NCBI GenBank assembly: GCA_030587365.1
Contig: JAUQZE010000023.1
Location: forward strand, 124,001-188,000
Direction: 5' to 3'
Length of the DNA stretch: 64,000 nt
DNA from: Candidatus Freyarchaeota archaeon
GTDB taxonomy: Archaea; Asgardarchaeota; Jordiarchaeia; Jordiarchaeales; Jordiarchaeaceae
Positions 8,586-16,428 of the stretch are shown one piece after another. A program made the position numbers and the translations under genes. The notes below the pieces were generated by a model. It saw nothing but the letters and a program-made list of their open reading frames with translations. It ran no database searches and was not told the origin of the DNA. How positions within the stretch are numbered: the stretch's first letter is position 1; every line of letters begins with the position of its first letter.

Positions 8586-9128
8586 CTACTTTAAAATGCT
8601 TTCCAAGCAGTACACGGTCAGTGCGGTTTCTTCGCACAAACTTCCTAAACTGCATATTTTGCATAGTTTATCCAGATTCTTGACATCCAAGTCTAGTGTT
8701 CCTTCTTTTTCATGAAGCGTGTAAATCAACTTCAAATATTTTTCTTCCACTATTCTGGGAAGTTCATTCCTACTTTCGACTCCATACCTTTCATATACGC
8801 CTCTATCTCCCTTAGAGGAATTACATCTCTTGCATGCAGTAACTGCATTGTCTCCAGTGTCTGGTCCTCCCCGGCTTTTAGGTATGAGATGATCTGTGCT
8901 TAAAGATTCTTTACTTCCGCAATAAATACATTCACTAGGTCTTTCACGCTCTTTTATGTACTCTCTTATCGACCCGGACCATTGAATTTCTCCATTTTTT
9001 AGCTGCTTGAATCTGTCCATAATAAAGCCGTAGTTCTTGGTTTTCCCATACCCCGCCGACTCAGCAATAAGCTTAGCATATTGCCAGTAAATTAAATCTT
9101 TTACGGTTCTAACTGCTTTTGGTGGCAT
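8586..9128 (-). CDS. HNH endonuclease family protein
   Basis: About 180 residues with an HNH nuclease motif: CIYCGSKESLSTDHLIPKS supplies the first zinc Cys pair and the catalytic D-H, and ACKRCNSSKGD supplies the second Cys pair and Asn. The C-terminus has three further cysteines (CKICSLGSLC). I chose the ATG at 9128 (MPPKAVRTV) because the longer frame adds an unlikely hydrophobic leader; upstream starts remain possible. HNH proteins of this kind act as stand-alone nucleases in restriction, mobile elements or repair. No partner methylase or toxin is next to it. Confidence 0.75.
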   Translation of the reverse strand: MPPKAVRTVKDLIYWQYAKLIAESAGYGKTKNYGFIMDRFKQLKNGEIQWSGSIREYIKERERPSECIYCGSKESLSTDHLIPKSRGGPDTGDNAVTACKRCNSSKGDRGVYERYGVESRNELPRIVEEKYLKLIYTLHEKEGTLDLDVKNLDKLCKICSLGSLCEETALTVYCLESILK

Positions 9129-9279
9129 ATTGGTAATTAGTGTGTATTTATAGATAAAAATATTGTCGAAAAGGGCGTCACTCCCAAATTCAGCAAACAC
9201 AAAAAGAAAAGACAAGAACACTAAAATCAAGCGATTCAAATATTTCTGACATAACTTATTTGGTGAGAATATAATTAGT

Positions 9280-9361
9280 GTGGGTGGCGTGGTATGCCAT
9301 GCGAGGGGGAGGGGGGATTAGGATGAAAAGAGGATAAAAAATCAATTCCCACGTCACCCAC
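9280..9361. other. Inverted repeat with purine-rich G loop in a 620-base gap
   Basis: GTGGGTGGCGTGG (9280-9292) pairs with CCACGTCACCCAC (9349-9361) over 13 bases with one G-U. The loop holds AGGGGGAGGGGGG. This could be a small structured RNA or a hairpin terminator. The rest of the gap up to the first DUF998 gene has only a weak 20-codon frame near 9555 behind GGGGAGG and nothing else I can support. Confidence 0.4.
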
Positions 9362-9750
9362 GAATAATAGTGTTATAGATAATGATTATATATATTTTTC
9401 GGTAAAATTACCCCTTTTTTGGCGCTGGAAATGGAAGATGTGCGTTTCTGCGGCGGTAGAGTGAATGCAGGAGCCTTTTCTAATGGGTATATAGATAAAG
9501 GGGGGTCTTTGGTTTTCTATAGGCGGTTGAAATTGGCATCCTAGTGGTGGGGAGGTGATTCTTAGGTTAGAAGAGATGAGGCATGATAGGGAGAATTCAG
9601 AATACAAAGAAAACTAATTAAATAAGATTAAATAAATCTATTTTCTTTATTTTTATTCTTTTCTGGCGATTAATCCTATGATTTAAATACTAGTTTTTAT
9701 TACACTAGCTAAAAAAACTTAGTTTATGGCGGTAAGAGAGGTGACGATTA

Positions 9751-10413
9751 ATGGCTAGGCTTGAAAAGATAGGCGGAACTTCGAGGATTATTCTTATTGG
9801 TGGAGTGTTTGCGGTTGTTTCAATGGCTGTCGCTATTTTCTGTATTCTGGGTGCCGTGGTTACATACAGCGGGCTTCCTTTTAGATTCTTAGCGGTTCGT
9901 TGGCTTCCTGGTCCCATACCATGGTTGAACACAGGATACTCCATGTTGTCTCAGTACATAAGTGAGCTTGGAATCGGTCCTAGTGCTTCCATGTTTAATA
10001 TCGGTTTGATTATTACCGGTATTCTGTCGCTTCCCATATTTCCTGGTTTGTTAGGACGCTTCAGAGATTCTGTTATCGCGAAAATTGCAATAGTGTTAGG
10101 CGTGGTTGCTGCTGTTGCCTTGATCGGTGTTGGTCTTTTCCCCATGGTTGTATCCTCGTATCACGGATTGGTTTCCATAATTTTCTTCATATCTATTGGA
10201 ATTGCAATTGTTCTGCTGAGTTATATGATGCTTAAGGTTACGTTTTTCCCGAAGGCGATTGCGGTGTACGGATTTGCATTTGTAGTGGTTGACTTGATTT
10301 TCTTAATTTTCGGAGACCCGCTTCCAGAATGGGCGGTCTTCTTCGTAATAGTGACTTGGATCTTAGCAGTAGGAGTATGGGTGCTTATAAAACGAAAAGA
10401 AATAGAGGCTTAA
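9751..10413 (+). CDS. DUF998 membrane protein, tandem copy 1
   Basis: A 220-residue integral membrane protein with about six helices. It fits the DUF998 family, shown by NTGYSMLSQYISELGIGPSA near 68-87 and a PMVVSSYHGLVS loop near 130-141. The function of the family is unknown. The ATG follows GAGGTGA with good spacing. This is the first of four tandem paralogs, each with its own ribosome site and a 190-215 base AT-rich gap, so each may have its own promoter. Confidence 0.85.
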   Translation: MARLEKIGGTSRIILIGGVFAVVSMAVAIFCILGAVVTYSGLPFRFLAVRWLPGPIPWLNTGYSMLSQYISELGIGPSASMFNIGLIITGILSLPIFPGLLGRFRDSVIAKIAIVLGVVAAVALIGVGLFPMVVSSYHGLVSIIFFISIGIAIVLLSYMMLKVTFFPKAIAVYGFAFVVVDLIFLIFGDPLPEWAVFFVIVTWILAVGVWVLIKRKEIEA

Positions 10414-10626
10414 AAGCCCAAAACGTGTAACAATCTTTCAAAAATTAACCCATTTTTTCCAATTAAATTCCCAGTACCATCTTTTCTTTTTTGATATAGG
10501 AGCAGTTTCTATTCTTTATTTTATGGGAGTTAGTAATTAAATTTCCTACCGTTTAGAAAGACTTAATTATTAGATGAAGTTTAACGAACAGAGTTCATAT
10601 TTATAACGTGATTTGAGGTGAAAGTA

Positions 10627-11277
10627 GTGACGAAGTCTAAAGAGACGCTTGGGCATCCGAGGATGGTTCTGATTGGGGCAATATTTGCAGTTGTTTCGAT
10701 GTCTGTCGACCTTATTTGTGTGCTGGGCGCAGTGTTTACGTATTCCAGTATTCCTTTTAGAATGCTTTGGACTACTTATTTCCCCATGTTGATTCCCAAT
10801 ACGGGGTACTCTATGATGGATCAGGCCATAAGTGAGCTTGGTGTCGGTCCTAGTGCTTTCTTGTTTAATACGGGTTTGATTATCGGAGGTATTCTAACGC
10901 TTCCAGTATTCCCTGGTTTGCTAGGGCTCTTTAGAGGTTCTAACATTGCAAGGATTGGAACAGTATTCGGTGTGGTTGCTGCTGCAGGCTCGATTGGTGT
11001 TGGCCTCTGCCCCATGGTTGTGTCCCCGTATCACGGCCTCTTTGCTATGATTTTCTTCATATCCGCAGTTATTGCAATTATTCTACTGAGCGTGAAAATG
11101 TATCAGATCGAATTTTTCACTAAAGCGCTTGCGATATACGGATTTTTCTTCGCAGCGGTTGACTCAATTTTCCTACTTCTGGGAACCTGGATCATGGAGT
11201 GGGCGGTCTTCTTCGTAGTGACGACCTGGATCATAGCAGTGGGTGTATGGGTGCTTATAAAACGCAAAGAGATATAG
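10627..11277 (+). CDS. DUF998 membrane protein, tandem copy 2
   Basis: About 216 residues, close in sequence to copy 1, with the same NTGYSMMDQAISELGVGPSA block and a VVSPYHGLFA loop. I chose GTG at 10627 rather than 10618 because the protein then begins MTKSKETLG, matching copy 3 (MAKSKKMA), and GAGGTGA sits at the right distance. The C-terminal VWVLIKRKEI matches copy 1, which suggests a recent duplication. Confidence 0.85.
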   Translation: MTKSKETLGHPRMVLIGAIFAVVSMSVDLICVLGAVFTYSSIPFRMLWTTYFPMLIPNTGYSMMDQAISELGVGPSAFLFNTGLIIGGILTLPVFPGLLGLFRGSNIARIGTVFGVVAAAGSIGVGLCPMVVSPYHGLFAMIFFISAVIAIILLSVKMYQIEFFTKALAIYGFFFAAVDSIFLLLGTWIMEWAVFFVVTTWIIAVGVWVLIKRKEI

Positions 11278-11493
11278 GTCTAAGCAAATTCCAAAAAAGT
11301 GTAAGCCAAAGATTACCACAACCGAATCATCCAATACACTTTTTTCTTTTTTATATAATAGGGGGGCGATTTCTATTCTTTATTTTATAGGATTAGCGCT
11401 GAATTTTTCTACAAATTTGGGTAATACTTAATTATTAAGTGAGTTAATAGTAGATACAATTTTGTTTTTATTATGTAAAAAGAGGTGAGGTTA

Positions 11494-12159
11494 ATGGCGA
11501 AGTCTAAAAAGATGGCAGTGAGTCTGAGTGCGGCTCTTATTGGTGGACTGTTTGCGGTAATTTCTACGGTGGTCGGTGCTGTTTCTATACTGGGTGCTGT
11601 AGTTACTTACACTGTGTTTCCTTTTAGACCCATGGGTATTATGGGGCTTCCTTTTATCATACCGGTGATTAACACGGGGTACAATTTTTGGTATCAGTAC
11701 GTGAGTGAAATGAGTGCTGGGCCTTCCGCGTTCTTGTATAATGTGGGTGTAATTGTTTCGGGTATTCTTGCTATTCCCGTTTTTCCTTGTATGTTGAGGC
11801 TCTTGAGAAGTACTGTTATAGCGAAGATTGGAGTCGTAGCGGGTGTGGTTGCTTCAATCGGCATGAGCATGAGTAGTGTTTATCCTCTGTATGTTCATTC
11901 CGCGGAGCACGGCATCTTTGCTATGGTTTTCTTTGTATCCATAGGGATTTCCATTGTTCTTCTGAGTTATGAGATGTTTCGAGGCAAGTTTTTCTCAAAG
12001 GTGAATGTGGCACTGGGAGTTATCTTTGTTGGAGTTGACCTGAGCTTTCTACTTATTGGAAACTCGGTTACAGAGTGGTCAGTTTTCTTTATGGTAGTGG
12101 TATGGCTCGCAGCAGCAGGAATACACATGCTTATAAGACGCAACGTAACAGAAGTCTAA
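11494..12159 (+). CDS. DUF998 membrane protein, tandem copy 3
   Basis: About 221 residues, more diverged than copies 1 and 2, retaining NTGYNFWYQYVSEMSAGPSA. The ATG at 11494 follows AGAGGTGAGG, which is better than the GTG inside that ribosome site at 11485. The His of the conserved loop is kept (SAEHGIFA). Helices are in the same positions, so topology should match the neighbours. Confidence 0.83.
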   Translation: MAKSKKMAVSLSAALIGGLFAVISTVVGAVSILGAVVTYTVFPFRPMGIMGLPFIIPVINTGYNFWYQYVSEMSAGPSAFLYNVGVIVSGILAIPVFPCMLRLLRSTVIAKIGVVAGVVASIGMSMSSVYPLYVHSAEHGIFAMVFFVSIGISIVLLSYEMFRGKFFSKVNVALGVIFVGVDLSFLLIGNSVTEWSVFFMVVVWLAAAGIHMLIRRNVTEV

Positions 12160-12351
12160 ACAAAAAACCGTACAATAATCCCCAAATTAAATTGTTGTAC
12201 TAAATAAATTATTTTCATTTTTTTATTAGAATTAAGAATGCAATTCGCATCCATTTTTTATAATTCCAAATTTATTGCTAGGATAATAATTTAAGTGAAA
12301 GGTGTTATTGTAGAATCTAGTTTTAATAATAAAATGAAAGGTGCTTTTGAA

Positions 12352-13002
12352 GTGAAGAAAACTGTAGAGATAAATCCTAGGATGACACTGGTTGGTGGTG
12401 TACTGGCAATTGTAGCTATGACTTTTACTGTCATTTTCATATCGACCTGTGTAATCTTCTACACCATATCCCCTTGGAGACCCCTATTTTTCTGGTACTA
12501 CATATTCCCCATTCCAAACACTGGTTATAGTATACCTAACCAGTTTCTAAGCGAATTGGGAGTAGGACCCACCGCAGCGATTTACAATTACGGCTTAATG
12601 ATAACCGGAATACTGTGCATTCCCATATTTCCAATAATTTGCCGACTTCTGAGGAAAACCATCATTGCAAGAATCGCAGCAATAATTGGAATCGCAGGTT
12701 GCATTGCCCTCATAGGCGTCGGAATCTATCCCATGTATATTTCGGGACCACATGGCTTATTCTCGTTCGCCTTCTTTGCTCTAACAGGTTTAGCAATAAT
12801 TACCGCAAGCATCGCCATGTATAAGAGCGAATTCTTCATAAGGTGTATCGCTAAGCTGGGTATAGCGGTAATTATAGGTGACATAATTTTAGGAATTCTA
12901 GGAAATCCCCTATCGGAATGGGGTACAACTATCCTGTTTATAATCTGGGTCTACGCCGTTGGATTACAGATGTTACTCAAAAGGAAAGTAACACAAATCT
13001 AG
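12352..13002 (+). CDS. DUF998 membrane protein, tandem copy 4
   Basis: About 216 residues if the GTG at 12352 is used, giving a start (MKKTVEINPRM) that aligns with the other copies; ATG at 12334 and GTG at 12295 are in frame and cannot be excluded. The block NTGYSIPNQFLSELGVGPTA and the loop YISGPHGLFS are kept. Codon use is more AT- and ATA-rich than copies 1-3. It ends just before a degenerate IS605-type remnant. Confidence 0.82.
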   Translation: MKKTVEINPRMTLVGGVLAIVAMTFTVIFISTCVIFYTISPWRPLFFWYYIFPIPNTGYSIPNQFLSELGVGPTAAIYNYGLMITGILCIPIFPIICRLLRKTIIARIAAIIGIAGCIALIGVGIYPMYISGPHGLFSFAFFALTGLAIITASIAMYKSEFFIRCIAKLGIAVIIGDIILGILGNPLSEWGTTILFIIWVYAVGLQMLLKRKVTQI

Positions 13003-13115
13003 AACGCTTAGAACTTGCACCAATTTCTTTTTTGGAATTTAGCCTTTTTATACAAACCTTTTAATACGTTTTCTCTCATTTTCGAGATCAGTTCGCCTTT
13101 TTCAGATTTGGAGAT

Positions 13116-13311
13116 CTGACATACTCCTCCCTTGAAGAGTTGGTGGTTATGCACTTCTGTTTTTGGAAGTGTGGAGCGTGTTCTCGCCCTGTTAATGGCT
13201 TCCGCACCATTTTGTTTGGGTAAGCAGGCTCTATTATTCTTTTTTGCCCTTTTTTTCAGCATTTAAATTCTATGCAATTCGTCCCTTCTTCTAGAGAGAG
13301 GGCTTTCTTGC
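13116..13311 (-). mobile_element. TnpB-less deletion derivative of the IS605-type element
   Basis: Both ends match the full element at 21913-23310. One end reads CTGACATACTCC followed by a hairpin region and the text of the last tnpB codons (GCCCTGTTAATGGCTTCCGC). The other end reads CAATTCGTCCCTTC then GGGCTTTCTTGC. Almost all of tnpB is missing. It is a solo or MITE-like copy in the same orientation as the full element. Confidence 0.75.
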
Positions 13312-13374
13312 TCCAAATTTTGTAATTAAAAAAAAATCGTGTTAAGAATATTGCAAATTCTCTCAGCAGCCGAT

Positions 13375-13656
13375 TTAGGCAGATAAATGTTTGATAAACG
13401 CATCTGCCACGAATTCTATAGCGCCTCCTGCAACAGTAAGTAGGAAACTCAGTAGAAAATCTAGTAATCTATTCCCAAAAATCTTACAGTATTCGATTCC
13501 TAGGATATGATTTAGGGGGCCTGCGATGATTGCTATGCCTATCATACCTGCGACTAGCAGAAACATTCCAAAACCTCTCACAACCATAAGACCGATGATT
13601 CTTTTGTCCTTAACTGGAGCAGAAAGTGCTGATTTCCAATCTTTTTTCTTACTCAT
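13375..13656 (-). CDS. Small two-helix membrane protein
   Basis: A 93-residue protein with a Lys-rich N-terminus, one hydrophobic helix at about 25-48 and another at about 62-85. I do not recognise a family. It starts at ATG and stands alone between an IS remnant and the convergently ending corrinoid operon. The basic start suggests the N-terminus stays in the cytoplasm. Confidence 0.65.
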   Translation of the reverse strand: MSKKKDWKSALSAPVKDKRIIGLMVVRGFGMFLLVAGMIGIAIIAGPLNHILGIEYCKIFGNRLLDFLLSFLLTVAGGAIEFVADAFIKHLSA

Positions 13657-13884
13657 AACGTTTCACCCACTTCACTCTAATTAATGCTAATTATGTATAG
13701 AATCGGGTTAAAAGCTTTTGTGGTTGAAGAATTTGTTAAAAAAATAATTGGTTGTTAGGAGTATGCTCTATTTTTTATGTGCTCCTATGTTCCTTTGAAG
13801 TGTATTTAATTTAGAAAAAGAAAAAGAGTAATTTAAAATAAATAATTATGCCACACTCTTTTTGTGCTAGTTTTGAAATTTTTA

Positions 13885-14523
13885 TCAGGCACTTACTAGT
13901 CGTTTACAGATTTCCACCGCTTCGTTGGCGTCGCGTCCGTAGTAGTCAGCACCGTAACGCTTTACTGTTTCTGATGAAACCGCTGCTCCCCCTAAGACTA
14001 TTTTTACCTTTTTTCTTAGGCCATTTTCCTCCAGAGCTTTTATGGTTGCGGATAGTCCATCATACGCGGGAGTTAATAGGATGGATAAGCAGATGATTTT
14101 GGCGTTGTTTTCTTTTACTGCTTTGACTACCTTTTCGGGTGGGACGTCGACACCGAGATCGATTACTTTGAAACCGTTTCCTTTCAACATCACTGAAACT
14201 AGGTCTTTTCCGATGTCATGGAGGTCGCCCTGTACGGTGGCTGCGATTACGGTGCCTTTGTATGCGCTTTTTTCTTTTATAAGTAGGGGTTCGAGAACGG
14301 TGATTCCCTTCTTGATTACTTCGCCGGCCATTACGAGTTCTGGAAGGTAAAACTCGTTTTTGTCAAATTTTTCTCCGGCGAGTTCGGCGCCAGGTCTTAT
14401 TCCCTTTTCTATGATTTCTGTGGGTGCTGCTCCCGACTTTAGTGCTTTTTTGATGTAGTCCTCTATTTTATCGGTTTCGAATTCGATTATGCTCTTTTTA
14501 ATTAATTCGAACTGGTCTGCCAT
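13885..14523 (-). CDS. Corrinoid-binding methyl-carrier protein (MtaC/MtbC type)
   Basis: A 212-residue two-domain protein. The N-terminal helical B12-cap domain runs to about residue 85, and the C-terminal Rossmann domain carries the cobalt-ligating DLHDIGK near 103-109, with LSILLTPAY and VVLGGAAV (read as IVLGGAAV) supporting the DxHxxG corrinoid fold. It carries a methyl group on cobalamin between a substrate-specific methyltransferase and an acceptor. The methyltransferase gene lies seven bases upstream in the same operon. A decayed relative and a second intact paralog lie near 45.6 and 47.3 kb. Confidence 0.9.
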   Translation of the reverse strand: MADQFELIKKSIIEFETDKIEDYIKKALKSGAAPTEIIEKGIRPGAELAGEKFDKNEFYLPELVMAGEVIKKGITVLEPLLIKEKSAYKGTVIAATVQGDLHDIGKDLVSVMLKGNGFKVIDLGVDVPPEKVVKAVKENNAKIICLSILLTPAYDGLSATIKALEENGLRKKVKIVLGGAAVSSETVKRYGADYYGRDANEAVEICKRLVSA

Positions 14524-14530
14524 GTTTATT

Positions 14531-15688
14531 TCAGCCTCCTCGTTTTATGGGGTAAGCTCCATACTTTTTGGTGGCTTCAACCATCCATCGCAGGTTCTCT
14601 GGTTTTACGGCGGGGTGAATGTTTGTCGGGGATACTATGAATCCGCCTCCGGAACCGGCTATTTGTATAGCCTTTTTGACTGCTGCCTCCACTTCTTTCT
14701 GGCTTCCCCGAGATAGGGTATAAGAGACATCAATGTTTCCAAGAAGGCAGAGCTTGTCTCCCACCTGCTGCTTAATTTTTGCTAGATCCATTCCTGCCAT
14801 GGGGTCGAGACTGTGCAGTCCGTCGAAACCAGCATCCACTATAAAATCCAGTACCCCCATCAGGTTTCCGTCGCTGTGCAGAATGCACTTTCCACCCAAG
14901 TCGTGTGCGATCTTGGTCATCCTCTTGTAGCAGGGAAGAAGATATTTTCTCATGTCTTCGGGGCGCATAAAGGTTCCCGACTTCCAAGCTAGGTCTCCTG
15001 ACTCGGTCCACACTTCTAGCCCCGCGTCGAAGCTGGCTTTAATTAGCTCACAAATAATGTTGGTTTGGAACTCGAAGCGTTCCTTTATGTAGGAGGGATT
15101 CTTCATTATCTGTCTCGAGAACTCCACTATACCCATACTCTGCCAAGTTGATTCAAAGATTCCAATAAAATCGTCAACACCTATTAGGAATATTTTGTCA
15201 TTGTACTTTTTGTAAATTTGGCTGGTAAATTCATGCATTTCTTCGGCTAGTTTTTCCGCATCCGGTTTATTCCACTCCTCCCAAACCTCGGGGCTGGTTA
15301 TGAGTCCCTCCCTATAGAAGGGGAAGGCGTTTCCCTCGTTGTTTCTTATCTCCCAGATTCTTCCCCAAGGGTCTATGAACTCCTTATCGTTCCTGAAGGT
15401 ATAAGGGATGATACCAACCTGAATTGCGTCAAAACCCAACTTCCATGATGCTTCAGCCATTCTAGAAAATATTTCGGTTTCCAGCGCGGCCAATCCTTCC
15501 GTGAGCTTCTCGGCGTAGTTATCAGGGTACTGTTGTTTTATAGCCTCTATCAATTGGAAGTCGTTAATTTCCGGTTTTCCCAGGACTTTGTCTACATTAT
15601 TGGCGTCAAGAGCTATCACGTGAGTGGGAACTCTATCCGGTTCCTTTATTTCTAACGCTGTTAAAACTCTCTCCCTAGAATCCATCAA
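14531..15688 (-). CDS. Uroporphyrinogen decarboxylase-family methyltransferase
   Basis: A 385-residue URO-D fold enzyme, first gene of the pair with the corrinoid protein. It has the family start MDSRERVLTALEIKEPDRVP and the late KCILHSDGNLMGVLD and LCLLGNIDVSYTL blocks. In MtaA/MtbA enzymes zinc is held by HxC and a later Cys; here the site reads H-S-D with a Cys kept before LLGNID, so zinc binding would differ. It likely moves a methyl group to or from the corrinoid protein next door. The methyl donor (methoxylated aromatic, methylamine or other) cannot be told. True heme synthesis is unlikely given the context. Confidence 0.82.
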   Translation of the reverse strand: MMDSRERVLTALEIKEPDRVPTHVIALDANNVDKVLGKPEINDFQLIEAIKQQYPDNYAEKLTEGLAALETEIFSRMAEASWKLGFDAIQVGIIPYTFRNDKEFIDPWGRIWEIRNNEGNAFPFYREGLITSPEVWEEWNKPDAEKLAEEMHEFTSQIYKKYNDKIFLIGVDDFIGIFESTWQSMGIVEFSRQIMKNPSYIKERFEFQTNIICELIKASFDAGLEVWTESGDLAWKSGTFMRPEDMRKYLLPCYKRMTKIAHDLGGKCILHSDGNLMGVLDFIVDAGFDGLHSLDPMAGMDLAKIKQQVGDKLCLLGNIDVSYTLSRGSQKEVEAAVKKAIQIAGSGGGFIVSPTNIHPAVKPENLRWMVEATKKYGAYPIKRGG

Positions 15689-15897
15689 AATACACCACCA
15701 AGAATAAATAAAATAATGGATATATCTGATGCTTATCTTTAAGTCGCAAGGTGAAATATAGTTTTTGCTCAGCTCGGTCGATGATGGTGATTTTAATTGG
15801 TGGATTAAAGAGTTAAGAACCAGTAGTGCTTGGGAAGCATGCCTTATTGATTTACCATTGATAAAATGAGTATGGGTTGATTACTTCTGGGATGCGT

Positions 15898-16308
15898 AAA
15901 TTAGAAAAATTGTTCTCCTGCGTTTAATTATCGCTCCAGTGATTGCGTTCTCATTTGTTATATGTGTTTCAAATAGTATTTTTGTGTATAATACTTCCAT
16001 GGAACTGTTTAGACATTTTTTGGGATTTCCCCGTGTGGTTATACCCTCTTTTTATCCGCAGATTGGTGTAACACTTATTGTTGGTTAGTTTATTTTGCTT
16101 CTTAGCTTCTTCTTTCCCATTATTGGAGGTTTTCCGAATGTTCTGAGGAAAGTAGGGCAAGAGAATATGGACATTCTGTGGTCTAGCCCCGTTCAGCCTA
16201 GGCATATATTTTTTGGAGGGCTTGTGGTTAATCTGATTCCCATTCCGTTCTTTCTCTCAGTTTTCAGCTTTGCTGTAGAAGATAACTGTGAAAAAATAGG
16301 ACCATAAC
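15898..16308 (+). pseudogene. Remnant of ABC-2 type transporter permease
   Basis: One frame reads a membrane protein start (RKIVLLRLIIAPVIAFSF), meets a TAG at 16086-16088, then continues in the same frame with NMDILWSSPVQPRHIFFGG, which resembles the coupling-helix region of ABC-2 permeases. It stops at 16306. Both a nonsense codon and a missing C-terminal half are seen, so it is decayed. It fills the 740-base gap upstream of the glucosidase; the rest of the gap shows nothing. Confidence 0.6.
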
Positions 16309-16428
16309 TAATTGAAATTAAAGTATATGAATCCCATAAAGTTAATACAGCTGTGTACTTTACAAAGCTCTGAGGATGCTCGACATCCAAATACCCGCTT
16401 CAGATTTTTTTACTAAAGGTGTGGAAAT

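Noticed and set aside
16086..16088. TAG as a pyrrolysine codon
   Set aside because: The frame is also truncated and no pyl genes are in the window, so a nonsense mutation in a pseudogene is simpler.
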